From: Terrimonas sp.
Lineage (GTDB): Bacteria > Bacteroidota > Bacteroidia > Chitinophagales > Chitinophagaceae
NCBI RefSeq assembly: GCF_003075435.1
Contig: NZ_QCZJ01000002.1
Coordinates: 237,962-301,961 of the forward strand
Reading direction: 5' to 3'
Length of the DNA stretch: 64,000 bases
The notes beneath the pieces were generated by a model, which saw only the letters and a program-made list of their open reading frames with translations, did no database searches and was not told where the DNA came from. A program made the position numbers and the translations under genes. Below, piece after piece: positions 9,175 to 18,178 of this stretch. Position 1 is the stretch's first letter, and each line of letters begins with the position of its first letter.

Positions 9175-9579
9175 TCATATAAGATCGGCCACCGTCTTTT
9201 TTTCAAGTATTCTTAATGTTGCATCACGTGCCAGTATAAGCGTATCGCGCAGGGCACAATTCTTTTCATCGCAGTTTTTACATCGCTCATAAAAGTTAAG
9301 GCTAACGCAGGGTAATAGTGCTATTGGCCCATCCAGCAGCCGCATAATGCGGGCTAATGTAATATCTGCAGGGCGTTCTTTGAAAAAGTAGCCTCCGCCT
9401 TTGCCTTTTTTACTGTCAAGGATGCCCACATTTTTAAGCTCCAGCAGAATATTTTCCAGGAATTTAAGGGGTATTTTTTTCTTACGGGATATTTCGGCAA
9501 TAAGTATAGGCCCGTCTTTCTCAGCCTGCGCCATATACATAAGCGCCTTAAATGCATATTGGGTCTTTTTAGAAAGCAT
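9175..9579 (-). CDS. Rrf2 family transcriptional regulator with four-cysteine cluster
   Basis: A 134-residue winged-helix regulator. The N-terminal helices and wing match Rrf2 proteins: KKTQYAFKALMYMA, then ISRKKKIPLKFLENIL as the recognition region, then KGKGGGYFF. Cys91, Cys100, Cys103 and Cys108 form a C-x8-C-x2-C-x4-C cluster in the region where IscR, NsrR and RirA ligate a [2Fe-2S] or [4Fe-4S] cluster. It is therefore probably an Fe-S or redox sensor; the target genes are unknown. It is convergent and abutting with the esterase gene. Confidence 0.88.
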   Translation of the reverse strand: MLSKKTQYAFKALMYMAQAEKDGPILIAEISRKKKIPLKFLENILLELKNVGILDSKKGKGGGYFFKERPADITLARIMRLLDGPIALLPCVSLNFYERCKNCDEKNCALRDTLILARDATLRILEKKTVADLI

Positions 9580-10241
9580 ACGGCAATTTAGGAGGAATTA
9601 TGTAAATGTAAAAATTTCACAGTTATTGATATGCAAGGGCGCTTAGTATATATGTTAATGCAGACGTGTTAATAAGCCCCGGATTGCTAAACTACCGGGA
9701 GGAGGGAAACGCAGATCTTCGCCCAAAATCAACAACAATAGCAAAAATTGTCAATCTTTTTTTCATCGCAGAGTTTTGTAAACATTAGCGCTTAAAGAGC
9801 GAGCGTTCTCCGCGAAGTCTCTCCTCCGGGCAATGTGCGTTGGCAGGACTCTGCGGTAGACGGGGCATCAAAGATTGTAATTAAAACTGCTGCCATGTAA
9901 AGATGATGTAGATTTGACGAAACAAAGATGATGAGTACCCCTCGCAGAGTCCAGCTCACGCACAAAAGGCTCGGAGTTGAGACTCCGCGGAGAACCTAAT
10001 TGTCAATCTTATTACCCTTATAACAGAACGTGGGATTGTAGACCCTTAATCAATTTTGTGCTTCGATATATTTCTGATGACCCTTATTTTTTATTGGTGT
10101 TCTTCATACAGGTGCATATTTTTATAACCGGTATGAGAGAACAGATGCCGGCAGAAGTAAAACTCAGGAAAAATGCAGAATAACTCTTAACCTTCAATGC
10201 TGCATAATACCTAACTTGGTAAATTAAAAAGCACCAATACT
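9580..10241. repeat. Gene-free stretch with dispersed repeat family C (copy 1)
   Basis: No credible gene: the short open frame at 9977-10183 has no family likeness and overlaps the repeat. From about 9766 to 9960 the sequence matches 51741-51930 over most of its length, sharing words such as cgcagag, ttaaagag, gttctccg, ggca.gactctgcg and aaaact.ctgcc. Inside, CGCAGAG (9767-9773) is mirrored by CTCTGCG (9849-9855) and repeated near 9953. GTTCTCCGCG near 9804 is inverted as CGCGGAGAAC near 9987. A 13-bp direct repeat (AATTGTCAATCTT) lies at 9746-9758 and 9998-10010, like a target duplication. Confidence 0.7.
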
Positions 10242-10844
10242 ATGAAGTATTTCCTGGTTTTAATATTGATAATAAGCTTGCCGTGTTTTAGTCAGGATTA
10301 TAAAACACAGTTGGCGGCATTCCGCAATACATATAAAGCGGAATTCCTGAAGGACAACCATTCACCATTAAACAAATCAGACCTGAAATTGCTGCGTTTT
10401 TATGATGCCGACAGCACATACAGGGTTACAGCGAAAGTGGAAATTTTACCTTCTGCTCCCGGCTTTATAATGCCTGTATTCAGCGGAACGGGAAGAGAGT
10501 ATACAAGATATGCAGTGCTAGAATTTTTGCTAAAAGATCAACCTGTGAAGCTTACGGTATACAGAAGCACCGCTCTATCCGGCAACCCACAATATGTTGA
10601 CTATTTGTTTTTACCTTTTACTGATAAAACAAACGGTGAAGATACTTACACAGGCGGGAGGTATATTGATCTTTCGGTAAAGGACTTTGCAAACGGAATG
10701 GTGATTATTGATTTTAACAAAGCATATAATCCATACTGTGCTTATAGCGCCGGCTACTCCTGCCCAAAGCCACCGGATGAAAATAAGCTGGATATTAAGA
10801 TAGAAGCCGGGGAAAAAAAATTTGCAGGCAAAAAGAAGCATTGA
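10242..10844 (+). CDS. DUF1684 domain-containing exported protein
   Basis: A 200-residue protein with a Sec signal peptide (hydrophobic residues 3-16, cleavage near CFSQ). The body matches DUF1684: a central LFLPFTDKTNGEDTYTGGRY stretch and a conserved IDFNKAYNPYCAY segment followed by CPKPP. Biochemical function of the family is unknown to me. The C-terminus is lysine-rich. It stands alone and is convergent with dapB, with a shared inverted-repeat terminator in the 44-base gap. Confidence 0.85.
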   Translation: MKYFLVLILIISLPCFSQDYKTQLAAFRNTYKAEFLKDNHSPLNKSDLKLLRFYDADSTYRVTAKVEILPSAPGFIMPVFSGTGREYTRYAVLEFLLKDQPVKLTVYRSTALSGNPQYVDYLFLPFTDKTNGEDTYTGGRYIDLSVKDFANGMVIIDFNKAYNPYCAYSAGYSCPKPPDENKLDIKIEAGEKKFAGKKKH

Positions 10845-10880
10845 TTTTCCCGGGAAATTGTGCAGCAACGGGAAAAAATC
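10843..10880. terminator. Bidirectional terminator between DUF1684 gene and dapB
   Basis: GATTTTCCCG at 10843-10852 pairs with CGGGAAAAAATC at 10869-10880 around a 16-base loop. The stem is flanked by T runs in both directions. It lies exactly between two convergent genes. Confidence 0.6.
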
Positions 10881-10888
10881 AATAACTG

Positions 10889-11605
10889 TTATAAACCCAG
10901 CACATCCTGCATATTAAAAATGCCCTTTCTTCCATAAATAAATTCAGCGGCTAAAACAGCGCCTAAGGCAAAACCGGACCGGTTATGGGCTGTATGTTTT
11001 ATTTCAATATCGTCTATAGCTGATTTGTATGTGATGATATGGGTGCCTGGCGCCGGATCTATACGTTTGCTTTCAATCACCAGGTCGGTTTTCTTTTCCG
11101 CTTTATTCAACACCCATTGTTTTTTAAAGGGGCTTACTTCCAGTATTTGCTCCGCCAGTGTAATAGCTGTACCACTGGGTGCATCAAGTTTTTGGGTATG
11201 ATGTATTTCTTCTAATGATGGTTCATACTCAGCCTGTGAAGCCATCAGCTTTGCAAGTTTTTTATTGATCTCGAAAAATATATTTACACCTATACTGAAA
11301 TTGCTGGCATATAAAAAAGCTCCATTCTGTTCTTTACAATTCCAAACGGCTTCTTCATATTGCTTAAGCCAACCGGTTGAGCCACTTACAACAGGCACAC
11401 CTGCTTCAAAGCATTTATTGATATTTTCAAACGCACTTTCCGGGCCGGTAAATTCAATAGCTACATCTGCTTTCCGGATATTTTCAATCGTATTATCTTC
11501 CAGGTTATCAATTGAAATTTTCAGCACGATTTCATGCTTACGTTGCAGCGCAATTTCTTCAATGGCATGCCCCATTTTTCCGTAACCTATCAAAGCTATT
11601 TTCAT
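10889..11605 (-). CDS. dapB: 4-hydroxy-tetrahydrodipicolinate reductase
   Basis: Lysine and diaminopimelate pathway enzyme, NAD(P)H-dependent, 238 residues, at the short end for the family as is usual in Bacteroidota. The Rossmann motif GYGKMG is at 7-12, the catalytic EEIHHTQK at 132-139 (His135, His136, Lys139), and the substrate-binding DAPSGTA at 141-147. It is the last gene of the parA-parB-DUF5683-dapB operon, 9 bases after the DUF5683 stop. In related genomes, from memory, lepB often follows; here a convergent gene follows instead. Confidence 0.95.
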   Translation of the reverse strand: MKIALIGYGKMGHAIEEIALQRKHEIVLKISIDNLEDNTIENIRKADVAIEFTGPESAFENINKCFEAGVPVVSGSTGWLKQYEEAVWNCKEQNGAFLYASNFSIGVNIFFEINKKLAKLMASQAEYEPSLEEIHHTQKLDAPSGTAITLAEQILEVSPFKKQWVLNKAEKKTDLVIESKRIDPAPGTHIITYKSAIDDIEIKHTAHNRSGFALGAVLAAEFIYGRKGIFNMQDVLGL

Positions 11606-11614
11606 GCGTTTTTT

Positions 11615-12355
11615 TTAGTTGGCAAATATAGGCGTTTTGCGGCGTGGCGGTGAGGTGGAAGCTATATGATTTTTACCAATATTGAATACGATGCTCAGTC
11701 CCGCAGTATTTGCCATAGGAGAGAGGCCTGGTTTTAACTGTATGCTAAGATCATCACTTACATTAAAATCTCTGAGATGCCCGTCAACGGCTGCATCCAT
11801 CACTTGTAATCCCCACAATGCAATAAATGCAAGTACAGAATAGTCTACGTTCTTTCTGAATTCACTACGGTAATTTTTTAATCCTGCCTGGTCTCTCGCA
11901 TCCACAAATGGTTTAAGTTGCGGATATACACTTTCATAGCCCGATGAGTCACCTAAATTCATCATGCTATATAATGTGTTGTAAGCAAACCTCGTCCGGT
12001 TAAACCATTTCAGGTTATCTGTAAACGTATATACCGGTATGGCAAGTGCGCCATAAACAATCGGCATCTTCCAGTACTTTTTGTTATAAGCCTGACCTGC
12101 GCCGGGCAAAATAGCGGATAATAATGCTGCTCTTTTTGCAGGGTTTATTTTTTTTGCAGTATCAATTTTCAGCTTTGCCAGGCTATCGCTTTTGATAGAC
12201 GGAGCATGGGTCACAATCACACTGTCTTTATGCAATGTATCGGCAGCTATTTTTGGTAAGGTATCCCGTGATCCAGGCAAAGTATCCTGCTGCGCGTTTA
12301 CACGCCCGATTGTCAACAAAAAACAACAATAAAGTAGGAAATGATAGCTACGCAT
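11615..12355 (-). CDS. DUF5683 domain-containing membrane-associated protein
   Basis: A 246-residue protein with an N-terminal signal peptide (hydrophobic 5-20, then NAQQD), a Thr/Asp/Lys-rich linker, then the DUF5683 core. The core begins NPAKRAALLSAILPGAGQAY, followed by KKYWKMPIVYGALAIP and a second membrane-like segment near VLAFIALWGLQV. The GAGQ-YN-K-YWK pattern is characteristic. Function is not known. Its place between parB and dapB is a conserved Bacteroidota arrangement. The gap to parB is 12 bases, so it is co-transcribed. Confidence 0.82.
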   Translation of the reverse strand: MRSYHFLLYCCFLLTIGRVNAQQDTLPGSRDTLPKIAADTLHKDSVIVTHAPSIKSDSLAKLKIDTAKKINPAKRAALLSAILPGAGQAYNKKYWKMPIVYGALAIPVYTFTDNLKWFNRTRFAYNTLYSMMNLGDSSGYESVYPQLKPFVDARDQAGLKNYRSEFRKNVDYSVLAFIALWGLQVMDAAVDGHLRDFNVSDDLSIQLKPGLSPMANTAGLSIVFNIGKNHIASTSPPRRKTPIFAN

Positions 12356-12367
12356 AATTGCAGTTAC

Positions 12368-13288
12368 TCATCCGGCAGATACCTGCATTTTCTCAAGAAT
12401 AGCATTAAGTTCCTGCACCGAAAAATATTCAATGGTTATAGAGCCATTTCCCTTTTTGCTATGCTGCATTTTTACGCGGGTGCCGTAATGAGAGGCCAAG
12501 GTATCTTCAATTTTTTTGAATGGCGCGGCCAGCGTGGCTTTTACCGATTTTTTAACAGGCGCATTTTTGTAAAGATTTCTTACCAGGTCTTCTGTTTGCC
12601 TTACAGAAAGCCCTTTATTCTTTATCTCATTAAAAATGTATAACTGCTGCTCTACATTATCTACATTAATTATGGCGCGGGCATGCCCCATGCTTATCAC
12701 GTTGTTGCGGACAGCAACCTGTATATCCGGCGGCAGTTTTAATAAACGTATGTAATTTGTAACCGTACTTCTTTCTTTACCCATTCTTTCAGCTACCTGC
12801 TCCTGCGTATAAGCCAGCTCTTCCATCATGCGCTTATAGCTGAGCGCAATTTCAATGGAATTAAGATTTTCTCTTTGTAAGTTTTCGAGCAGGGCCAGTT
12901 CAAGCAATTGCTGATCGTTTGCCTGGCGTATATATACCGGCACATCTTTAATACCGGCAAGCTTTGAAGCCCTCCATCTTCTTTCTCCTGCAATTAACCT
13001 GTATTTTTCAGCACCTGCAATTTTAGCAACGGTAAGCGGCTGAATAATATCGTGCAGTTTTATCGATTCTGCTAATTCCTGTAAAGCTTTTTCGTCAAAA
13101 TCGCGGCGCGGCTGTTTGGGATTGGGTTCAATCTGCTCAACCGGAATACGTAATGTAGTTGTAGCTTTTTCTACAACACCTGATTTAAGATGATCTCCGC
13201 CGCTTGTTTTCAGATCTGAGTCAATACTTTGCAAAAGAGAGCGGATGCCTTTTCCGAGGGCGTCCTTTTTATTATTGGGTGTGCTCAT
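12368..13288 (-). CDS. parB: Chromosome-partitioning protein ParB
   Basis: ParB/Spo0J CTPase-type DNA-binding protein that loads at parS and spreads. The ATG at 13288 is preferred to a TTG six bases upstream; it gives 306 residues and a 17-base overlap with the end of parA. The ParB box begins near [14 protein letters not shown], the GERRWRA motif is at about 101-107, and a helix-turn-helix follows ([17 protein letters not shown]). The C-terminal region ([19 protein letters not shown]) is the dimerisation part. No parS palindrome was noticed in this window. Confidence 0.95.
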   Translation of the reverse strand: MSTPNNKKDALGKGIRSLLQSIDSDLKTSGGDHLKSGVVEKATTTLRIPVEQIEPNPKQPRRDFDEKALQELAESIKLHDIIQPLTVAKIAGAEKYRLIAGERRWRASKLAGIKDVPVYIRQANDQQLLELALLENLQRENLNSIEIALSYKRMMEELAYTQEQVAERMGKERSTVTNYIRLLKLPPDIQVAVRNNVISMGHARAIINVDNVEQQLYIFNEIKNKGLSVRQTEDLVRNLYKNAPVKKSVKATLAAPFKKIEDTLASHYGTRVKMQHSKKGNGSITIEYFSVQELNAILEKMQVSAG

Positions 13289-14093
13289 TGTCAAGAGTTA
13301 AAATTCTTTCATCCTGTGGTATCTGGGTCATGTTATTGCGCTGCAATATTTCCTTGGCAAGATTGAGATAGTTGATGGAACCTTTACTTTCAGCATCATA
13401 TAAAATAGCAGGCTTGCCAACACTGGGCGCTTCACTTAATCTTGTATTACGATGTATAATAGTATCAAAAACCATTTCCTCAAAATGCTGTCTTACTTCA
13501 TTCACTACCTGGTTACATAACCTGAGGCGACCGTCATACATTGTCATCAGGATACCTTCTATTACCAGTTCAGGATTCAGCCTGCTCTGTACAATTTTTA
13601 TAGTATTGAGCAATTTCCCTAATCCCTCAAGGGCAAAAAATTCTGTTTGCACAGGCACAACCACACTATCAGCGGCAGTTAATGCATTTACCGTTATCAA
13701 TCCTAAAGAAGGAGAGCAGTCTACCACTATGAAATCATAGTCATTTTTAACCGGCTCAAGAATATGCTTCAATACATTTTCACGGTTGGGATAATTGATC
13801 ATCTCAATTTCCGCACCTACAAGGTCAATATGTGAAGGCATTACATCTAGAAAAGGAATTTCTGATTTCAGAATAACATCCCGCGCCGGTACATCATTTA
13901 CCATGCAGTCGTATAAACTCTTCTGGATGTTGTGCAAATCAAAGCCGGTACCCGTTGTGCTATTTGCCTGCGGATCAGCATCTACAAGAAGCGTTTTCTT
14001 TTCCAGCACAGCAAAACTCGCGGCTAAATTTATAGCCGTGGTTGTTTTTCCCACCCCGCCTTTTTGATTGGCTATACCTATTATTCTTGCCAT
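13272..14093 (-). CDS. parA: Chromosome-partitioning ATPase ParA (Soj)
   Basis: Deviant Walker A ATPase of 273 residues. KGGVGKTT is at 11-18, the [12 protein letters not shown] strand follows near 35-46, and [12 protein letters not shown] carries Walker B. It binds nucleoid DNA with ATP and is stimulated by ParB, moving origins apart. It is the first gene of the parA-parB-DUF5683-dapB operon; parB overlaps its 3' end. Length and motifs are those of chromosomal Soj proteins rather than plasmid ParA, which usually carry an N-terminal helix-turn-helix. Confidence 0.95.
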   Translation of the reverse strand: MARIIGIANQKGGVGKTTTAINLAASFAVLEKKTLLVDADPQANSTTGTGFDLHNIQKSLYDCMVNDVPARDVILKSEIPFLDVMPSHIDLVGAEIEMINYPNRENVLKHILEPVKNDYDFIVVDCSPSLGLITVNALTAADSVVVPVQTEFFALEGLGKLLNTIKIVQSRLNPELVIEGILMTMYDGRLRLCNQVVNEVRQHFEEMVFDTIIHRNTRLSEAPSVGKPAILYDAESKGSINYLNLAKEILQRNNMTQIPQDERILTLDNEHTQ

Positions 14094-14218
14094 AATTTAT
14101 GTTACGGATATAATTATACTAATATAAAACTTAATATGTTATGGTTGTCAATGGGCAAATGTAGACTTTTATCGGGTGTTTTTTGCCAGATATTATGTAC
14201 AATATATAAAGAGGTTTG

Positions 14219-14899
14219 CTATAATTCCATTGATTCGCCCGGCGAAAGCAGGTATAACTGTAGTCCCTGCTCCGCAAACAGCTGCTTCGCCGCTTCGTGA
14301 TCAATCTTTATATAACCGAATGTATCATAATGAACGCCAATTATTTTGCGGCATTGAATAAATTTCGCTGCCTGAACAGCGTCTGCTGCATCCATCGTGA
14401 AATTGTCGCCAATGGGCAATACCGAAAAATTAAGGGCGGTGTACTGGGGTATTAACTGCATATCAAGGGTAAGCGCCGTATCGCCGCTATAATAAAAATT
14501 GCCTTCTTCGCTTGTAAAAACAAATCCCATCGGGTTACCGCCATAAGTACCATCAGGCAGTCCGCTTGAATGATGAGCCGTTACACATTTTACCACCCCA
14601 AAGTCAAAACTCCATTTACCACCGGTGTTCATAGGGTGGGTATTGGTTACGCCCTGCCTGTTAAGCCACATATGAATTTCAAAGCTGCAAACCACTTTGG
14701 CGCCGGTACGTGTAGCAATGGCAACACAGTCAGCTATATGATCTTCATGCCCGTGAGAAAGAAATATATAGTCTGCTTCAACAGATGCTGCATCAATTCC
14801 TTTAGCCAGTTCATTGTATGTGATGAAAGGATCGAAAAGAATTTTTTTGTGCTTTATTATTACAGAAAAGCAGGAATGTCCGTATGATGTGAAATGCAT
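14219..14899 (-). CDS. UPF0173 metal-dependent hydrolase (metallo-beta-lactamase fold)
   Basis: A 226-residue cytoplasmic protein with the zinc motif SHGHEDH at 48-54. The further His and Asp residues of the MBL fold are in VKCVTAHHSSG, YYSGDTAL and IGVHYDTFG. These, the start MHFTSYGHSC and the length match the UPF0173/YtkL group. The substrate is unknown. It stands alone between parA and a divergent flavin reductase gene. Confidence 0.9.
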   Translation of the reverse strand: MHFTSYGHSCFSVIIKHKKILFDPFITYNELAKGIDAASVEADYIFLSHGHEDHIADCVAIATRTGAKVVCSFEIHMWLNRQGVTNTHPMNTGGKWSFDFGVVKCVTAHHSSGLPDGTYGGNPMGFVFTSEEGNFYYSGDTALTLDMQLIPQYTALNFSVLPIGDNFTMDAADAVQAAKFIQCRKIIGVHYDTFGYIKIDHEAAKQLFAEQGLQLYLLSPGESMEL

Positions 14900-15034
14900 G
14901 ATTATAATATACTATTGTTATTTGATACTGATGGTTGAAACAGGATTATCTTTGCAGCATACCGGGTTTCAACCATAGCCCGGGCAAAAATACTGTTTCG
15001 GCGTAAAATTAAAAGGAACAATTCATTCAGATAC

Positions 15035-15547
15035 ATGCAATCAGATATATACACCATTATTTCAGGCACTAACCGGCCGGGAAGTAATACCATAAGAGTG
15101 GCAAGACAATATGAAAATATTCTAAAAGCAAAGGGAATTGAACCAAAATTTATTACACTGGAAAATCTTGATGTAATAAGCAGGAGCGAGGCCCTGGTTA
15201 AATTAGAGAAAGAGGTATTGATACCTACCACCAAGTTTATTTTTGTTACGCCGGAATATAACGGCAGCTTTCCCGGAGTACTGAAAGCAATGATGGATAA
15301 CACCACTATTGAGAAAGTTTGGTGGGGTAAAAAAGCATTGCTTACCGGCGTATCTACCGGAAGGGCGGGAAATTTAAGAGGAATGGAACATTTAACAGGT
15401 GTACTGCATTATTTAAAGATGCATGTATACCACAATAAGCTTCCTATTTCTGTGGTAAATAAATTATTTAATACTGAGTATAATATTGAAGATCCTGCCA
15501 CATTAAGGGCGATCAATGATCAACTGGACGAGTTTATAAAATTCTGA
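15035..15547 (+). CDS. NADPH-dependent FMN reductase family protein
   Basis: Flavodoxin-fold protein of 170 residues. The phosphate loop ISGTNRPGSNT is at 9-19 and the isoalloxazine-contact motif TPEYNGSFPG is near 77-86, followed by LKAMMDN. This matches chromate, azo and quinone reductase-like NAD(P)H:FMN oxidoreductases. The physiological acceptor is not predictable. Expected to be cytoplasmic and dimeric or tetrameric. Single gene, 39 bases before the metallophosphoesterase gene, possibly co-transcribed. Confidence 0.87.
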   Translation: MQSDIYTIISGTNRPGSNTIRVARQYENILKAKGIEPKFITLENLDVISRSEALVKLEKEVLIPTTKFIFVTPEYNGSFPGVLKAMMDNTTIEKVWWGKKALLTGVSTGRAGNLRGMEHLTGVLHYLKMHVYHNKLPISVVNKLFNTEYNIEDPATLRAINDQLDEFIKF

Positions 15548-15586
15548 AGTATCTCAAATCTCAAATCTTAAATTTCAAATTAATAT

Positions 15587-16837
15587 ATGCGTCGTTTTTC
15601 CGGTTCATGGATTTTAATCATAATCATGTTGCTGATAGACCTGTATGTTTTTCAGGCGCTGAAAGTGGTAATACAGCATACTTCTCCTAAAGTAAAACTT
15701 ATAGTTTTTGGAATATACTGGCTTTTTAGTGCAGGGGCAGTTATAACCCTGCTGATAATGCCGTATATTAATATTGAAAGTTGGCCGAAAGCATTGCGCA
15801 CTTATTTTATTTCAATTCTTATCGGGTTATTCCTCTCTAAGGCAGTTACGGTAATTTTTTTGATTGTAGATGACCTGAGAAGAGTACTGCAATGGGCAGG
15901 GGGAAAATTATTTTACCAGTATGTTCACGGAGAACCATTTAAAGCTGCCGGTATTTCACGTTCAGTATTTATGAGCTGGCTGGGTTTAGGCATAGGAGGA
16001 GGATTATTTGGCACTTTGCTATGGGGATTTCGTAATAAATACCGTTACGATCTAAAAACAATTCAGCTTAATTTCCCCAATCTTCCTGAAGCGTTTAAAG
16101 GATTAAAAATTATTCATATTTCCGATGTGCATTCCGGCAGCTTTACCGATAAAAAAGCGGTGGCACATGGTATTGATATGATTATGAAACAAGGCGCGGA
16201 TATTATTTTATTTACAGGCGACCTGGTGAATGATCATGTTGATGAGATGAATGATTATTCTGATATATTTTCAAAGTTAAGCGCGCCTATGGGTGTATTC
16301 AGCACTTTAGGCAATCATGATTATGGCGACTACCGGGCATGGCCAAGCGCAGAAGCCAAAGAACAAAACCTGGAACGGTTAAAGCAACTGCAAAAAGATA
16401 TGGGCTGGCGTTTGCTGATGAATGAGCATGTGCCATTGGAAAAGAACGGGCAGCAAATAGCATTGCTTGGTATAGAAAACTGGGGAGCAAAAGCTAATTT
16501 TCCGAAGTATGGAAAGTTGGATCAGGCATATGCCGGCACTGAAAAATATCCTTTTAAAATTTTAATGAGCCACGATCCAAGCCATTGGGATGCGGAAGTA
16601 AGAACGGAAACATATAAAGATATAGACCTGATGCTTTCCGGACATACACACGGCATGCAGTTTGGCGTGGAAGTGCCCGGCTTTAAATGGAGTCCCGTAC
16701 AGTATGTATATAAACAATGGGCAGGATTATATGAGGAAGCTGCTCAAAAACTATATATTAACCGCGGCTATGGATTTATTGGTTATCCGGGACGAGTTGG
16801 TATATTACCGGAGATTACGGTGATTGAGTTGGTATAG
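15587..16837 (+). CDS. Membrane-anchored metallophosphoesterase (YkuE/YaeI-like)
   Basis: A 416-residue protein with four hydrophobic segments in the first 150 residues (about 8-24, 38-58, 71-90, 128-145), then a calcineurin-like phosphoesterase domain. Metal motifs appear in order: HISDVHSG, FTGDLVND, LGNHDYGD, SHDPSHWD and SGHTHGMQFG. Related YaeI/YkuE proteins act on lipid or UDP-linked pyrophosphates. The catalytic domain probably faces the periplasm, given the membrane anchor. Complete motif set, so likely active; substrate unknown. Confidence 0.9.
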   Translation: MRRFSGSWILIIIMLLIDLYVFQALKVVIQHTSPKVKLIVFGIYWLFSAGAVITLLIMPYINIESWPKALRTYFISILIGLFLSKAVTVIFLIVDDLRRVLQWAGGKLFYQYVHGEPFKAAGISRSVFMSWLGLGIGGGLFGTLLWGFRNKYRYDLKTIQLNFPNLPEAFKGLKIIHISDVHSGSFTDKKAVAHGIDMIMKQGADIILFTGDLVNDHVDEMNDYSDIFSKLSAPMGVFSTLGNHDYGDYRAWPSAEAKEQNLERLKQLQKDMGWRLLMNEHVPLEKNGQQIALLGIENWGAKANFPKYGKLDQAYAGTEKYPFKILMSHDPSHWDAEVRTETYKDIDLMLSGHTHGMQFGVEVPGFKWSPVQYVYKQWAGLYEEAAQKLYINRGYGFIGYPGRVGILPEITVIELV

Positions 16838-16867
16838 CGTAAAGATTTACCCGTAAGTATTACATGC

Positions 16868-17386
16868 TTATCTTATTCTCTTCAAATAAAACTCTCCCTC
16901 AGTAATAGCAACTTTATCATTCTCATCTTCCATATTCACAAAAAAGTTACCGGTAAAGCTCCCTTTAATTGCCCCGGGTTCTATGGTAGTAAGGGTAAGA
17001 TAGTATTTGGAAACCGGTTCTCTGTCAGACAAATCATACCAGCTTGTTGAGCCGTTCCGGGTAATAGAATATCCACCCGGCATAAAATAATTATCTGAAC
17101 TATAGGTGCCTTCTGTTAATGAAGTTCCATCAACCTGCAGGCTTATACCAAAGCTTTCCCGCATATCGCCGCTTGCACCCTGAAAAGCAAAATTTGTTTT
17201 GTTGGCATCATCAAGGTCTGCACCAAGTTCTGCGACAGCATTTGTCCATAATACCCAACTGCCGTTCATTTTAAATTTAAGGTAGTACCCGGCATTATCA
17301 GTATTATCTGGTTCTTTCTTACAGCCTGTTAGTACAAAAGTTAATATGCTGATCGTAGCTAAAGCGAAAAGGACAATCTTTCTCAT
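16868..17386 (-). CDS. Putative lipoprotein of unknown function
   Basis: About 172 residues from the ATG at 17386, chosen because it begins MRKIVLFALATISILTF and reaches a lipobox LTGC, a clean lipoprotein signal; a frame opening 24 bases earlier would put polar residues ahead of it. The mature part (YYLKFKMNGSWVLW, then alternating polar strands) looks like an all-beta domain similar to small exported Bacteroidota proteins, but I do not recognise a family. It lies downstream of the LytTR regulator on the same strand with a 90-base gap. Confidence 0.6.
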   Translation of the reverse strand: MRKIVLFALATISILTFVLTGCKKEPDNTDNAGYYLKFKMNGSWVLWTNAVAELGADLDDANKTNFAFQGASGDMRESFGISLQVDGTSLTEGTYSSDNYFMPGGYSITRNGSTSWYDLSDREPVSKYYLTLTTIEPGAIKGSFTGNFFVNMEDENDKVAITEGEFYLKRIR

Positions 17387-17476
17387 AATCGTTTCATATT
17401 GGCAACGCAATATAATCTGTTATTTTTAAAATTTACCTTGTATATACAAATGTGCAGGCAGGCAGTATCGCATTTT

Positions 17477-18178
17477 TTATTTTCTTTTTCCGGTAATTAC
17501 TTCCACTACCTCTTTATACGTTTCCCCAACCGGCAATTCCATATCACCCACAAATACGCTGTTCTTTTTAACAGCGGTAATATGATCTGATGAAACGATA
17601 AACGATTTGTGTATACGTATAAATTTAGACCGCGGCAGCTCTTCTTCTATCGCCTTCATGCTTATCCTGGCGATAAGTGGTTTTGCAGGGGCAACAAGGT
17701 GAATTCTCAGGTAATCCCGTAATCCTTCTACCCACATAATATCACTGAACATTATTTTTACCATGCTGTAATCTACATTCAGAAAAAAGTAATCACTGCC
17801 TGCATCCGTTTGTTTATGCTTTAACTGGTATAGCTCACTGGCTTTATTGCATGCCTGCATAAAACGGGAGAGCTCTACAGGTTTTAGGAGATAGTCCACA
17901 ACATTTAAATCATAGCTTTCCAAAGCAAATTTTTCGTAGGCTGTTACCAAAATAAACATGGGTTTGTGCGAAAGGCTTTTTATGAACTGCAAGCCCGTTA
18001 AGCCCGGCATTTGTATATCAATAAATACAAGATCAATTTCCTGTTCCAGCAATACCTGGTTGGCTTCAAAAGCGTCGCCGCATGTTGTTACCAGTTGCAG
18101 GTAAGGCACTTTGCTGATGTAATCCTGCATCAGTTGCAAAGCAAGCGGTTCATCATCTACTGCTATACATTTCAGCAT
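17477..18178 (-). CDS. LytTR family response regulator
   Basis: A 233-residue regulator. The receiver domain has acidic residues D8 and D9, phospho-acceptor Asp54 in VFIDIQMPG, and the TAYEKFALES switch region. The C-terminal LytTR DNA-binding domain begins near residue 130 (FFLNVDYSMVKIMF) with MWVEGLRDYLRIHL and FIRIHKSFIV. It is adjacent to and directly downstream of its histidine kinase, whose gene ends at 18179. Targets are unknown; the export operon upstream on the same strand is a candidate. Confidence 0.93.
   Translation of the reverse strand: MLKCIAVDDEPLALQLMQDYISKVPYLQLVTTCGDAFEANQVLLEQEIDLVFIDIQMPGLTGLQFIKSLSHKPMFILVTAYEKFALESYDLNVVDYLLKPVELSRFMQACNKASELYQLKHKQTDAGSDYFFLNVDYSMVKIMFSDIMWVEGLRDYLRIHLVAPAKPLIARISMKAIEEELPRSKFIRIHKSFIVSSDHITAVKKNSVFVGDMELPVGETYKEVVEVITGKRK

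Noticed and set aside
9977..10183. Open frame of 68 codons between Rrf2 and DUF1684 genes
   Set aside because: No family likeness, odd composition and overlap with repeat family C and its right-hand direct repeat; no ribosome-binding context seen.
10889..14093. A parS or origin region near parAB
   Set aside because: No 16-bp parS-type palindrome was noticed and no dnaA boxes or dnaA gene are visible; parAB position alone does not show an origin.
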